Shown: positions 54,088 to 64,000 of the stretch, piece by piece
Layout of the letters: the number at the start of each line of letters is the position of its first letter
Numbering within the stretch: the stretch's first letter is position 1
Source of the DNA: Tilletia caries
Taxonomy: Eukaryota; Basidiomycota; Exobasidiomycetes; Tilletiales; Tilletiaceae
Reading direction: 5' to 3'
DNA length: 64,000 bases
Assembly (NCBI GenBank): GCA_032718865.1
Contig: JALUTQ010000045.1
Coordinates: 558,001-622,000, forward strand
The notes under the pieces: generated by a model
What the model was told of the DNA's origin: nothing
Databases searched by the model: none
Seen by the model: only the letters and a program-made list of their open reading frames with translations
Program-made: the position numbers and the translations under genes

Positions 54088-54961
54088 CTACGCCTTGATT
54101 TCAAGGGCCTTTTGCTTCGTGATCGTACGCACGTGTTCCTCGTCGAAGGTGTCCTTCCACGACGGGCGGGCCTTGACAGCGTCCAAGAATTCTCTCAGGC
54201 GGGGGAGCTCGGTCTGCACCCGCTCAGGAATGGAAGGCGAGATCAGCTCAGAGGAGATAAGGCCGAGGTTTGGGTCTGTCACGGCAACGATTCGAGCGAG
54301 GAAGGGCGCAGTTGCGATGTCTGCGAGGGTGAGCTTGTCACCGAAGATGAACGGACCCGTGGCAGAGATGCTGTTGAAAAGCTTCTCGACCTGTTCGAGC
54401 GAACTGTAGAGTGCATTGACGCCTTCTGCCTCACGCTTAAAGACGGCGCTGGGATAGTTGCGCAAGATCAGCTGGAGTGCCCGTTCGATCACGTAGCGGA
54501 CGCGGGCTCGTTGCAGAGGGCTACGAAGGAGGAAATGATACGCCGTGAGAAGGACTATGGTAGTGGATGATGCAGGGATTCAGGCCAGAAACTTACTCAT
54601 CTGGCAGCAGGCCACTCTCGGGGTAGACTTCTGCGACGTAGTTGGCGATGACAGCCGATTCGGGAACGATCGTCTTTGACTCGTTCACGACGAGGACAGG
54701 AACCTGGAAATCGGACAAAGACGCGATCAATTCGATCCATTGTAAATCTACGCAGAGTCAAGAGTTGCTTACCTGTCCAGAGGGATTGTAATTTTCCACG
54801 AACCACGCGTCGCGCGGCTTCATAAGGTCAATCTGGACACGCTCGACGTTGCCGAATTGCTTAGACTCATGCAGGGCGAGCTCGGTACGATGCGCGTAGG
54901 GGCACAACTTTGAAGTGTAAAGTGTGAAAGGCTTGGAGTTGGTAGCAGGGCTCGTGCTCAT
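54088..54961 (-). CDS. glutathione S-transferase (omega/Ure2-like, cytosolic)
   Basis: Exons 54773-54961, 54597-54703 and 54088-54520, in phase; 242 aa. The thioredoxin-like N-terminal domain has LYTSKLCPYAHRTELAL, with a CPY(A)H active site where Cys marks omega-type GSTs, then VPVLVV and PESAVIANYVAEVYP, the glutathione-binding cis-Pro and E-S motifs. The all-alpha C-terminal domain has FIFGDKLTLADIATAPFLAR, the usual GST N-capping box. Conjugates glutathione or reduces glutathionylated substrates. An in-frame ATG at 55075 would add a 38-residue Arg/Ser/Leu-rich leader resembling a mitochondrial presequence. A TATA box at 55089 lies so close that most transcripts should begin downstream of it, so I chose 54961. 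Confidence 0.88.
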
Positions 54962-55088
54962 CTTGTTCGCGGCGGAGTTCTTGAGTTGGGATGAGAGCAA
55001 TCTGAGTGCGAAGAGGGAAGGAAGTGTGCGGGTTGAATGCTGAACAAGGCTGCGGCTTGGAGGGAAGAGAATCATCAGCTTGTCCGCC

Positions 55089-55095
55089 TTTTATA
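55089..55095 (-). promoter_or_regulatory. TATA box of the GST gene
   Basis: TATAAAA on the minus strand, about 130 bp upstream of the chosen start codon and only 14 bp upstream of the alternative one. Confidence 0.5.
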
Positions 55096-56198
55096 CGTGC
55101 CCAACTGTCCAGTCGGTGGTGGCTGGTGCAGGCAGCAGGCAGCAGGCAGCAGGCAGCGCAGCCACGGAGATAAAGGGAGGCCCAAACTGCACGTCCGTCA
55201 GCAAGCAAAAGGTTATCGGCCCGCCTTCTTGTTTCCCACACCTGACGCCTGACCGCCTCGCCACCCTCCACAGCCAACTTGGACTTTGGAGCGCCTGGGT
55301 TTCCCAGCGGACGATCCGCAAGGTTTCCTGGCGGCGGGGGCGAGCCTTTCCCTGGCCAGCAAGCAAGCGGTTGGGGAGATGATGCATGCGGATGTAAGCT
55401 GCTACGGCCGAGATCTGTTTGTCGCTTGTCGACCCGACTTTTCTGAAACTGAAGCAGGCGACGGGCGCGTGACCTCTGGGATCCGACGCGTCTGGGCGAC
55501 GCGGCGCGTCTTTCCCCAAGGTGTTGTTCTTGCCGAACGCGTCCACAAAAAATTGCCCGCGCCTGGGCAAGACCATATGTACCACCAGACAGCAGCAACG
55601 AGTGTGAGCCCGTACTGTGGCTATGCATGAGGCCAGAGGAGGCAGAATGCCTGTTGTTGTAGTGGATTTTATATGTGTGAATTGATGTGTCCCTTGGTGC
55701 TGGCATAATTACTGGGAGACTGGAGGGTGTGATCGCTGAGGAAGTCTGGCTGGCAACTCACATCAATTGACAACCTCCGAAAATCATTCGTCGACCACCA
55801 GCACCTCAAGGCACAGCTCACCAACCAGCTCGTCTTCGACCTCTCGACTCACACCAGCCTGCAGCTGAGGTCGCCCGTCGCGTCCCCAGAAACAGAGACA
55901 CTCGCGCGCGCGAAATCTCGACGCGTCAATCCAGCAGGGACATCCGCGCTGGCACCCTACCGCAGATCCCCATCGCGACTCCTCGGTACGACACACAGCA
56001 GCATCGCTTTATGACTGCCTGAGTCCTGGCAGCTTGGTCCGCAGTAGGTAGTAGTATTGTGCTGTGTCCTCACAGCGCAATCACAGAGCAGCAGGGATCG
56101 CGTACCACGACAGCAGTGACCCAACTCTCATAAACGACACACGCCTTAGCTCGACTCCGCCTTCCTGTTTCGTCCTCCTCTTCGCCGTGTTACACGCG
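55096..56198. other. intergenic, divergent promoters of GST and Dbf4 genes
   Basis: 1.1 kb without a supported gene; contains a GCAGGCA tandem run at 55130-55160. Confidence 0.4.
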
Positions 56199-59114
56199 AT
56201 GGAGCGTCGACCCCTGGCTGACAAGGGCAACGTCCCTGCAGATCAGCCTCGCTTTATTGACCTCGACTCTTCCCCCGGTCCATCACCAAAAAGGATTATC
56301 CATACCCCGGGAAAGGATCACCCCAGCACGCCAACAGCTTCAACACCGCGACGCTCGAGGCTCAACCCACATAACCATACCCATGCTGCTGCTACATCAA
56401 CGCTTACTCCCAAGAAACGCGCTGTCCCCCAAGATGAGAACCACGCACGCAACATTGTCCTTACACCAGGACAACTCTCGCCCTCTCCAAAGAGAGCGCG
56501 TTTCGGAGGACGCACGCCTACCACCAATCCATATATTTCCGCTGCTCTCGGCAATACCTCCAAGAACGTCTTCCTTGCGGCCTCAACCAGCTATGCCCAG
56601 TCGATCTCATCTCACGAGAAACTTGCACGAGCTGCACAGGTCAGCAAGCCGAGCCCCGGAAGGCGAACACCAACTACTCAGCTGCTGAGACCAGGGCCTG
56701 GAGCAGGACCTACTGCCTCCACGTCTTCTCACATTGCTTCGAGATCGAAGTCAACCTCCAAGCCAACATCGGTCGTCACGACCACGCGGATCGACAAGTC
56801 ATCGCGCATTCCGGAACATGAGCGTCAAGCACGCATGATGCAACAGCAGGAAGATGCTACTGTGTGGCGATCCAAGTTTCGTCGAGCATTTCCAACGTTT
56901 GTCTTCTACCTCGACAGCTACGATCACACAACGTACTATCAGGTGGTAGCCGCGGTCGAGTCCCTTGGCGCTGTAAGTTGTCAAACATTCTCAGAATCGT
57001 TCTTTTACAGCGTCACTGACCTTGTCTTCAACTCATAGCGGGTCGAACCTTTCTTTTCCAAACAAGTCACGCACTTGGTCACCACGCGCAGCGTCCCGAC
57101 ACTGCCGGTAGCACCAGCAGAAATGGAGATGCACAAGAAGAAGAACATACTCCCGTCACGAACGATGCCGGAAATCTCGACCAAGAATCCTTTTGGTGGG
57201 ATGGCGGCTCTAGCAAAGGCTGACACAAAACCCTGGCCAGGATTGCCACAATCCATCGAAGCTGCACGGCGAGCAAAGATGGAGACCAATGCGTCCGCGT
57301 CCACTTCCGTGACTGACAGGCGGCATGCGAGCGGATCCAAGCCGTAAGTTCATATTCTTCCGATGGGCGTTGTCGATCCTTCTCTCTGAATACTGACATA
57401 TACTTGCGGTCTAAAGGCTTCCTATTCACTCTGATCGCAACCCATTTGATGAGCCGGGGCCATTGCCTTCCCCAAATGATATTGTGTACAAGGCCAAGGG
57501 CTTCGGGATGAAAGTCTGGCACCATGCCAGTGAGTGCAGATGTGGATGCTCACCTTGCTTGAATGTGTTGAACTGACTCCTAGGTTCGCAGAGTTGACTA
57601 CGATTCTGAACATGCTGCTCGGCGATCAGTCTTCGACTGTGAGTCAAGCGGCCAAGGAGGACCTTGGAGCGCTTTTGGCACGGGAGAAGGTCGAAGGCAC
57701 AACGGAGCGTGATCCAAACGCACCACGAGCGGATTTCTACTACTTCCCGACCAAGGTTTCGCATTACCTCCTCGTTGAAGACGCAACCGGAGAACATCGA
57801 CCTATAATGATCCAAGAATACGAGAAGCCCAAGGATCGGCAGGGTGCGGAACACCCGCCATGGCCCAAGCTTTACGGCGAGCTAGAGGGACGATGCCCTT
57901 TTACTTATTACGATCTGTCGAAGCACGGCAACAGAACGGAGAAGAAGCCGACTGCGGAGAAGACGCTGCGGAGAACTATGAGCTTGAATCAGCTCGGCAC
58001 ACCAGGAACTGCCTCACATGAGCTCGGCGGATCCGGCATGGCACCGCATGGCGGTGGCTACGGGGACGTCGGTCGAAGCTACTTTAATGCAGGCAGGGAG
58101 CGTGGAGGCCATGACCAAGAGTCGGGTACCATCGCACCATACCAGCTTGCTTCCGGCAATAGCGTCAACATCACCTCAAATATTGCTTCCACAGCTCAGG
58201 CGAGTACGACGAGCTACGGACCGGGCAGCTTTGGCGCCCCAGCTGGGCTCGGTCATGGGTTGGGCATCTCAGGAGCGGTACCCTTCCCGCATGGAACCCC
58301 GGCCCTTGCTCACCTTTCTCGGCGCGTGCACACCGTTGGGTCCGTGGAACGCCCGTTGGCTGGCAGTGCACTGGCGCGAATGTCTCCCTTGGTGGCAGAG
58401 TCGCCAGCCGAGACCGATTCTGTTGGCATGACGAGCGCAGTCAGTATGACTACCGAGCTGAACAAGCGCTCGAGCACAACACCGGAGGGATTGGCCGAGG
58501 GCGATTTGCAACCCTTTGGAAGTATGCTGCGTGCTTCAGCTTCAATGCCGCCTCCTACACTGGGCGAGCGTGGTATCATGGGTCCGCCGCAGTTACCGAA
58601 TGAGGAGGCTCGTAGGAGAGCAATGGCGCAACGTGGATTGACTGGATCGGCCACTCCACTCCTTCCAACCCCAGCAGCGGGTGGATCGGTACCTCGAACT
58701 GGCTGGCCGCACAATCCCGCGCAAACGGCTGGCGCTGGCCCGGATCTTGCCAGGCGCATGAATGCTGGCGCGGGCGGGATCCGACGGAGCGTCAGCGTGA
58801 ATGAAGGGCTTCGGAGTCGAGCTCGGGCTGAAGCGATTGCCGCAGCTGCTGCAATGCGGCAAAAGGAGAAGGAGAAGGATAAGGAGAAGAAGCCTGGTTA
58901 CTGCGAGAACTGTCGTCTCAAGTTTGAAGACATTGAGGAGGTGAGTTTGCTAACGCTCCTAGACTTCACGACCATGCTCTCATATTCTACTTACCCACGC
59001 TGACTGTCGATCCATCATTCTTCTCAGCACGTACGAAGCAAGAAACACCAGCGGTTCGCGAACAACCCAGACAACTTCGCAGAAATCGACGAACTCATCC
59101 TTCGCTTCCAGTGA
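56199..59114 (+). CDS. Dbf4-type regulatory subunit of the Cdc7 (DDK) kinase
   Basis: Exons 56199-56972, 57039-57343, 57417-57529, 57592-58940 and 59028-59114, in phase; 875 aa. The N-terminal part contains a BRCT-like motif N region (RRAFPTFVFYLDSYDHTTYYQVVAAVESLGA, then RVEPFFSKQVTHLVTT). Motif M follows (KVWHHAKLTTILNMLL; HYLLVEDATGEHRPIMIQEY; PWPKLYGELEGRCPF). The protein ends with the Dbf4 zinc finger, PGYCENCRLKFEDIEEHVRSKKHQ..., followed by FAEIDELILRF. The finger is split by the last intron (59028). Dbf4 binds and activates Cdc7 to phosphorylate MCM helicase and fire replication origins. Motifs M and C contact Cdc7. ATG at 56199 is the first in frame. Confidence 0.93.
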
Positions 59115-60322
59115 CCGACTATCTTGGCAGCGAAGGCTGGGAAAAGAGACACCACAACGATGTCAACCCATGTCAACAAGCGACAAGCACCCGACCTTAC
59201 CCTGCTGTCTTTCCTCCCTCTTCGGAAGGTGTAGTAGACCTATATTTCCGTCCCAATCCTTCTCTTAACTCACTGTGATCTGCACGCATTATCATCATTT
59301 CTCACCAACTACATAGCAAATTTCTCAAATCCATCCATCGTCAGTCTTTCTAGAGTCGCTTCACCGCGCACCTTTGTCGTGCAGAGCGAAGCGTGAAGTG
59401 GATGATCGTCAAAAAGTCGAGCCCGCGTATTACGGAGCGGGGCAAGAAGAGTGGAGACTGGGGAAGTGGGGAGATCGACAGGATTCTCCCCAGGACGAGA
59501 GCGGGGAGGAGGTTGGCACAGAGAGTAGGCAGCTGCAGCGCTGCAGCAAGAGGGCGTACGTGCTAGCACGTCAAATGAAGGTGGTACCATACATCATATA
59601 TCACTGCTGCCTTCAGCCTCAAGGAATCAGGCACCAGCAGGTATCAGACGCTCAGCGCCTGGGCATGCAATGGCCAAGGGCCCAAGGCATGCATGGTCCC
59701 TTTTGTCAAAGAAACAGTCGTTCACCGACCAATTATTGGAGCGTGGGATAAACCTACAGGTAGGCCAGCTTGGCCATAATGCTGGAGGCTGGAGAGGGAG
59801 CGAGCGGTTTGTTTGTTGCGTTGCGTTGCGAAGTGTGAGACAGTGCTTACGTAACCTTTTCTCATATGCAGCTCCCTCCTGTCGGGTCGACTTCATACCT
59901 CCGCGCCTCCGTCCCACCCAAATTTTTATGGCGACATCCATGTCTTCGCTGAGGCCACATCGGCAGACGGCACCATGATTAACTGGCGGTTTCGACTTTC
60001 GACACCATCGGCTCCCTCCCTCGCGCTTGCCTTGCCTCAGTCGGCTGTCGCGCGCGTTATTCAACTGACTTTTTACTACTGTCTCAAGTTGCACCATGCG
60101 GGAAGCGCCCGGCGTCTTCTGCGCTACACTACTCATGCTCCTTCCTTCTTCGCTATAGACGCTTCTCTTAAGAGCGCTTCGCAGTGCTTAAAAGGGACTG
60201 GTCTGGGAACGACTAATTGCTGAACAACCCCCTTTCCCTTCCCTGTCCTACTTCCCTCACCCCTCCCTTACCTCCCCTTCCTCCTCCCGCAGCGTCACTC
60301 AAAGCGCTCCCTCGTTCCCAAC
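59115..60322. other. intergenic, promoter of urea transporter
   Basis: No supported gene. CT-rich leader at 60220-60310 just before the DUR3-type start codon. Confidence 0.4.
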
Positions 60323-62734
60323 ATGGCTATTCCCCCCTTGCCCCAAGCCGCCGGCTACGGCGTCGTGGTCGGCCTCGGCGCCCTGTTCGCCATCGTCGTC
60401 GTCTTCATCTCGCGCACACTGGTCAAGTACGCAAACCTCAAGTCCGATTCCGAGGAGTTCTCTGTCGCCCGTCGGTCACTTGGTACCGGTCTGACGGCGG
60501 CGGCTGTGATATCGAGTTGGACTTGGAGTACCACCCTTCTCTCTTCGTCGTCTACGGCATACAACTACGGAGTGGCCGGACCTCTGGTCTACGCTGCTGG
60601 TAACACCACTCAGATCGTCTTGTTCGCCAACTTGGCAATTCAACTCAAGAGGAAAGCCCCCGACGTACACACCCACTTGGAGCTCGTCCGGATTCGATAC
60701 GGCAAGGTTGCTCACCTGACTGTCGGCTTCTTCGCCTTGGCTACCAACATTCTCGTCTGCTCCTCCATTCTCTTGGGTGGAGCGTCCGCGATCAACGCCA
60801 TCACGGGCATGAACATCTACGCGTCCCTCTTCCTCCTGCCTACCTCCGTTGTCGCCTACACACTCCGTGGCGGTCTGCGGTCGACCATCTTGGCCGACTA
60901 CCTGCACACGTCGATCATCTTCATCATCATCTTCGTCCTCTGGTTCCGTACCTACACAACGTACCCTGACATCGGATCGCCCAGCAAGATGTGGCAACTC
61001 GTCATCGATGCATCCAACCGTGGCAACGGCCCCGTTGACAACTTTGCCGGAAGCTTGATGACGGTCAAGTCAATTGGCGCGATCAAGTTTGGCGGTGAGC
61101 ATTATGCATTCTGGATCGCATTTCCAGTGCATGCCAAGCTGACCCTGTCCTCCTCTCCTTGGCAGTTCTCTCTTTCCTCGAGTACACCGGTGTTGTGTTC
61201 AACGATGCCTCCTTCCACCAGAAGGGTATCGCCGCCGCTCCCAAGTCCGCCGCCCGTGGATACTTCATCGGTGGTCTCTCGTGGTTCAGCATTCCCTTCT
61301 GTCTCGCCACCACGGCCGGTCTCGCCGCTCTCGCTCTCGAGCAGACCTCGCCCGACTTCCCTACCTACCCTAACCGGATGAGCGAGGAAGAAGTTAACGC
61401 TGGTCTCGTGCTCGTGTACGCTGCTCAGGCTGTGCTCGGCAAGGGTGGCAGTGTGGCCGTGCTCCTCCTCATGTTCATGAGTGTGACTTCCTCCATCTCG
61501 GCTCAGCTCGTCGCTGTCTCCACCATCGGTGCTTACGACATTGTGAGTCTGCCATTGTCAGACCAAGGACTGTCCAGTGTGCTATCGCTGACATTGCCAT
61601 TGATGTGACATCTCTTCTTATAGTACAAGCCCTACTTCAACAAGACTGCTACTCCCGACCAGGTACTCAAGGTCAACCACGCAGGTGTCATCGCCTTTGG
61701 TATCTTCATGGCTGCCTTCGGCTCGCTCCTGCACGGAGTAGGTGCTGACCTGAACCTGATCTACAACATGAGTGAGTCCGCGCGAACCAAGCACAACATG
61801 AACACAGCCATCTTGATCAAGCCGCTAACGCTCGATACCTGCCCCCCCCTCCTCAGCTGGTATCTTCACCGGTGCATGCTTGATGCCTCTCGTCTTCACC
61901 TTCTTCGACAACCGTCTTAACGTCTTTGCGCCGACCATCGGTATCTGGCTCAGCTTTGCCGCCGGTGTCGGTGTCTGGCTCGGAACTGCTCACCAACTCT
62001 TCGGCATCGTCAACCTCGTCACGGTGGCGAACGTGTCGCCGTGCCTGTACGGATGCGCGACTTCAATCGGTGTCGGCTTGGTGATCTGCATCTTCTGCAG
62101 TCTTGTTCGGCCGCAGCACTTCGACTGGGCCGACGTTCCCAGGCTCGTATCGTCGGTCGGCGAGGATGGAAAGGACAGCCACGTTGCTGACACACAGCAG
62201 GGTTACGAAAAGAAGGAGCTCGACAACGCATTGTTTTTCAGCGCGACCGGTGGCCTCGTTGTCTTCTTGACTCTCTTCATCATCCTGCCATTCTCGCTCT
62301 ACCGCAACTACATCTTCCCCGAGACATTCTTCTCCGGCTGGACCATTGTCAGGTGAGTTGCTTCTCTGTGCCCTTCCCAAATGCGCAGTCTCTCGAAGGC
62401 TTACCTCCATCAATCTGCTTTCAACAGTGTCATCTGGGCATTCCTCGCCTTTGGCGGTGTCATCGTCCTTCCGCTGTGGGAAGGCGCCCCGTTGATCAAG
62501 CACATCTTCAAGACGGTCCTTGCTGTCCGCCGGGGCGAAGAGCCCGAGGTCTGGTCCGGCGGGAAGATCTCGGAGCGAAAGAAGAACCAGTTCGGCGAGA
62601 AGAACGCGGCCAACTTCGATTCGGAGGAGAAGAACTCGAGCGCCGCTGCATCTGGCGGGAAGGAGTACACTGGCGATGGATCGGCGGCAGTAACAAACGA
62701 CGACAGCTCGATCGACAAGGCGGAGTCACCTTGA
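60323..62734 (+). CDS. DUR3: urea/polyamine symporter, DUR3 type (sodium:solute symporter family)
   Basis: Exons 60323-61094, 61166-61542, 61624-61771, 61857-62352 and 62428-62734, in phase; 699 aa, close to the usual length. The first transmembrane segment begins at about residue 12 (GYGVVVGLGALFAIVVVFISRTL). Family signatures follow: FSVARRSLGTGLTAAAVISSWTWSTTLLSSSSTAYNYGVAGPLVYAAG, where the SSF substrate path lies, and later FLEYTGVVFND and FMSVTSSISAQLVAVSTIGAYDI. About 15 hydrophobic segments in all. The C-terminus is a charged cytoplasmic tail (about 75 residues) rich in Ser, Lys and Glu. Imports urea at the plasma membrane, energised by the cation gradient, and in yeasts is under nitrogen catabolite control. 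Confidence 0.93.
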
Positions 62735-64000
62735 TCGGATGTCAACTGTCGATTCGAGCACTGGGACGGTTCCCTCTGTCACCTCGAATCGAAACATACA
62801 CTCCAAAAACCAAAACGAAACAGCATCGGTTGCTCGATCTTCCTCCCCACCTGTCACGCTTTTTCTACGCCCGGCCTTAGACCCTTTCACGACGAACGGT
62901 ACACTCTCCACCAAGACGTAGAGCAAGTCAACGACCATCGCTCTCGACTGGACGGTGGATTTCCACTCCAAGGCAAGGCTCCTCTGCCCCGTCCTCTTCA
63001 CTTCACTTCACTTCGCCTCTGCCGCCGCCCCGCCAACTTTTTGATGTTCTCTTTACCCGCAAACGCAAGCTTCTTCTTTATACTTCCCTTGGGTCTTAAC
63101 GAAATGTACACCAGTTCTCCAACTCTGCTGACTGCTGCCGTCTGCCACTCATGCTTGCCTGTCGTCTGGACTCGTTCCGTTCCTCGTCGGTGCCTGTCCT
63201 CAGGAATATCGGCGTCAAGAAAGGACCTCGTCGCTGGACCACGTGGCGTGAGCCACAATCTGGGTTCCTGGGTACGGATGGACCACGTGTTGGCAGGTCA
63301 AAGGTGGGGTTAACTCGTGCGAGGGGTTGAAACATGGGAACCACACGCTCGTGCCAAAAGACGGATGGCGCCATCTGCGAGTCGCGATGAGGTGACTGCG
63401 CTCGCACACGGCGACAAGAGCACGTGTCAGATTCACCTTTCCCACCTCACGGAACACAAGGTGAGCCTTATGTCGTCTTGTAGCGAGGGTCATAGCGTGG
63501 CCGGGGCTTAATTGTGACCCGAACACGGTCGCGTGCATCTGCCATTTATTACCCACGACCTTTGAAGGAAAAAGAAAAGGTCGCTGTGGGTAAGAGGGTC
63601 AGGAAGACACAGAGAAGGAAAGAATGGGATGGGAAGGCCAGCATGATGAATGGGCAGGACAAAGAGGGGCCTGGGCAAGAAGAGGAGGAGAGCCAGCGTG
63701 TATCTCACATGCATGAACTCTGAGTGAGTGGTGAGTGACAGGTGGGAAAAAACCTGGGAAAAGGCAAGAAGAAGACCGACGAGACTCGTGGTGGAAGTGG
63801 CACTAACTCGGATAGGCGATGTTTACAGAGGGAATAATTAATAATAAGGAAACACGGGCGTCTTTCCTTCTTCCAGCTTCTTCCTCTTCAGCCTCATTCT
63901 CCCGCACCCGTGCCGTCCTACGATATAAGAACCCTTGCGCACGTACCCGTGTCATCTTCGCTTCTTCCCTTCCCCTTCCCTTCCCCATCTTCTCTTGGAC
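62735..64000. other. right-edge intergenic region
   Basis: No supported gene. A purine-rich tract (63560-63680) and a TATAAG at 63924-63929 followed by a pyrimidine-rich leader at 63950-64000 suggest the promoter of a plus-strand gene beyond the window. Confidence 0.4.

Noticed and set aside
1..64000. CRISPR arrays, tRNA and rRNA genes
   Set aside because: None found by eye. The only tRNA-like signal is the short copia primer site.

Overview
The window looks like nuclear DNA of a basidiomycete fungus. Genes are split by many short GT-AG introns (about 50-90 nt). The single-copy genes are typical fungal ones: a DUR3 urea symporter, Dbf4, a Rom2-type Rho1 exchange factor and a Zn2Cys6 regulator. 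The mobile DNA (Ty1/copia elements with 100-bp LTRs, a Crypton with a GCR1-like tail, hAT elements and MITEs) also fits. I cannot place it more precisely. Exon boundaries below were read by eye from splice signals and checked by reading phase; no transcript data were available.

Layout. 1-630: 3' end of an Ala/Val/Pro repeat protein. 1190-2344: a NADAR-domain gene with a MITE in its first intron. 2345-4515: no recognised gene, but a possible small minus-strand spliced unit with a duplicated promoter segment. 4516-9946: a nearly pristine copia retrotransposon (identical LTRs, perfect 5-bp target duplication) split by a hAT-type MITE. 11540-33184: a 21.6-kb structure bounded by 4.6-kb near-identical inverted arms. 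Its interior holds a kinase relic, a minisatellite with nested MITEs, a hAT transposase fragment, a UBE2O-like fragment and an apparently intact Crypton. The left arm preserves the empty Crypton target site. 33262-38279: a second, older, truncated copia on the minus strand, with another MITE in it.

38406-42697: the most interesting gene cluster. Two paralogous PARP-like ADP-ribosyltransferase genes (minus strand) flank a NADAR-domain gene (plus strand). NADAR proteins include enzymes that remove ADP-ribose from nucleic acid, so this looks like a writer/eraser arrangement. A second NADAR gene lies on the other side of the transposon island. Both PARP-like genes and the distal NADAR carry N-terminal CxxC...CxxC modules. 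Both PARP-like genes encode the NAD-binding His-Gly-Thr motif on an 8-nt micro-exon, and one copy has mutated it to His-Arg-Thr.

43315-62734: ordinary core genes. These are the Rom2-like RhoGEF (-), a Zn2Cys6 transcription factor (+) whose zinc cluster is assembled over 18-nt and 10-nt micro-exons, a glutathione S-transferase (-), the Dbf4 regulatory subunit of the Cdc7 kinase (+) and the DUR3 urea transporter (+). The right end holds intergenic sequence and probably the promoter of a gene beyond the edge.
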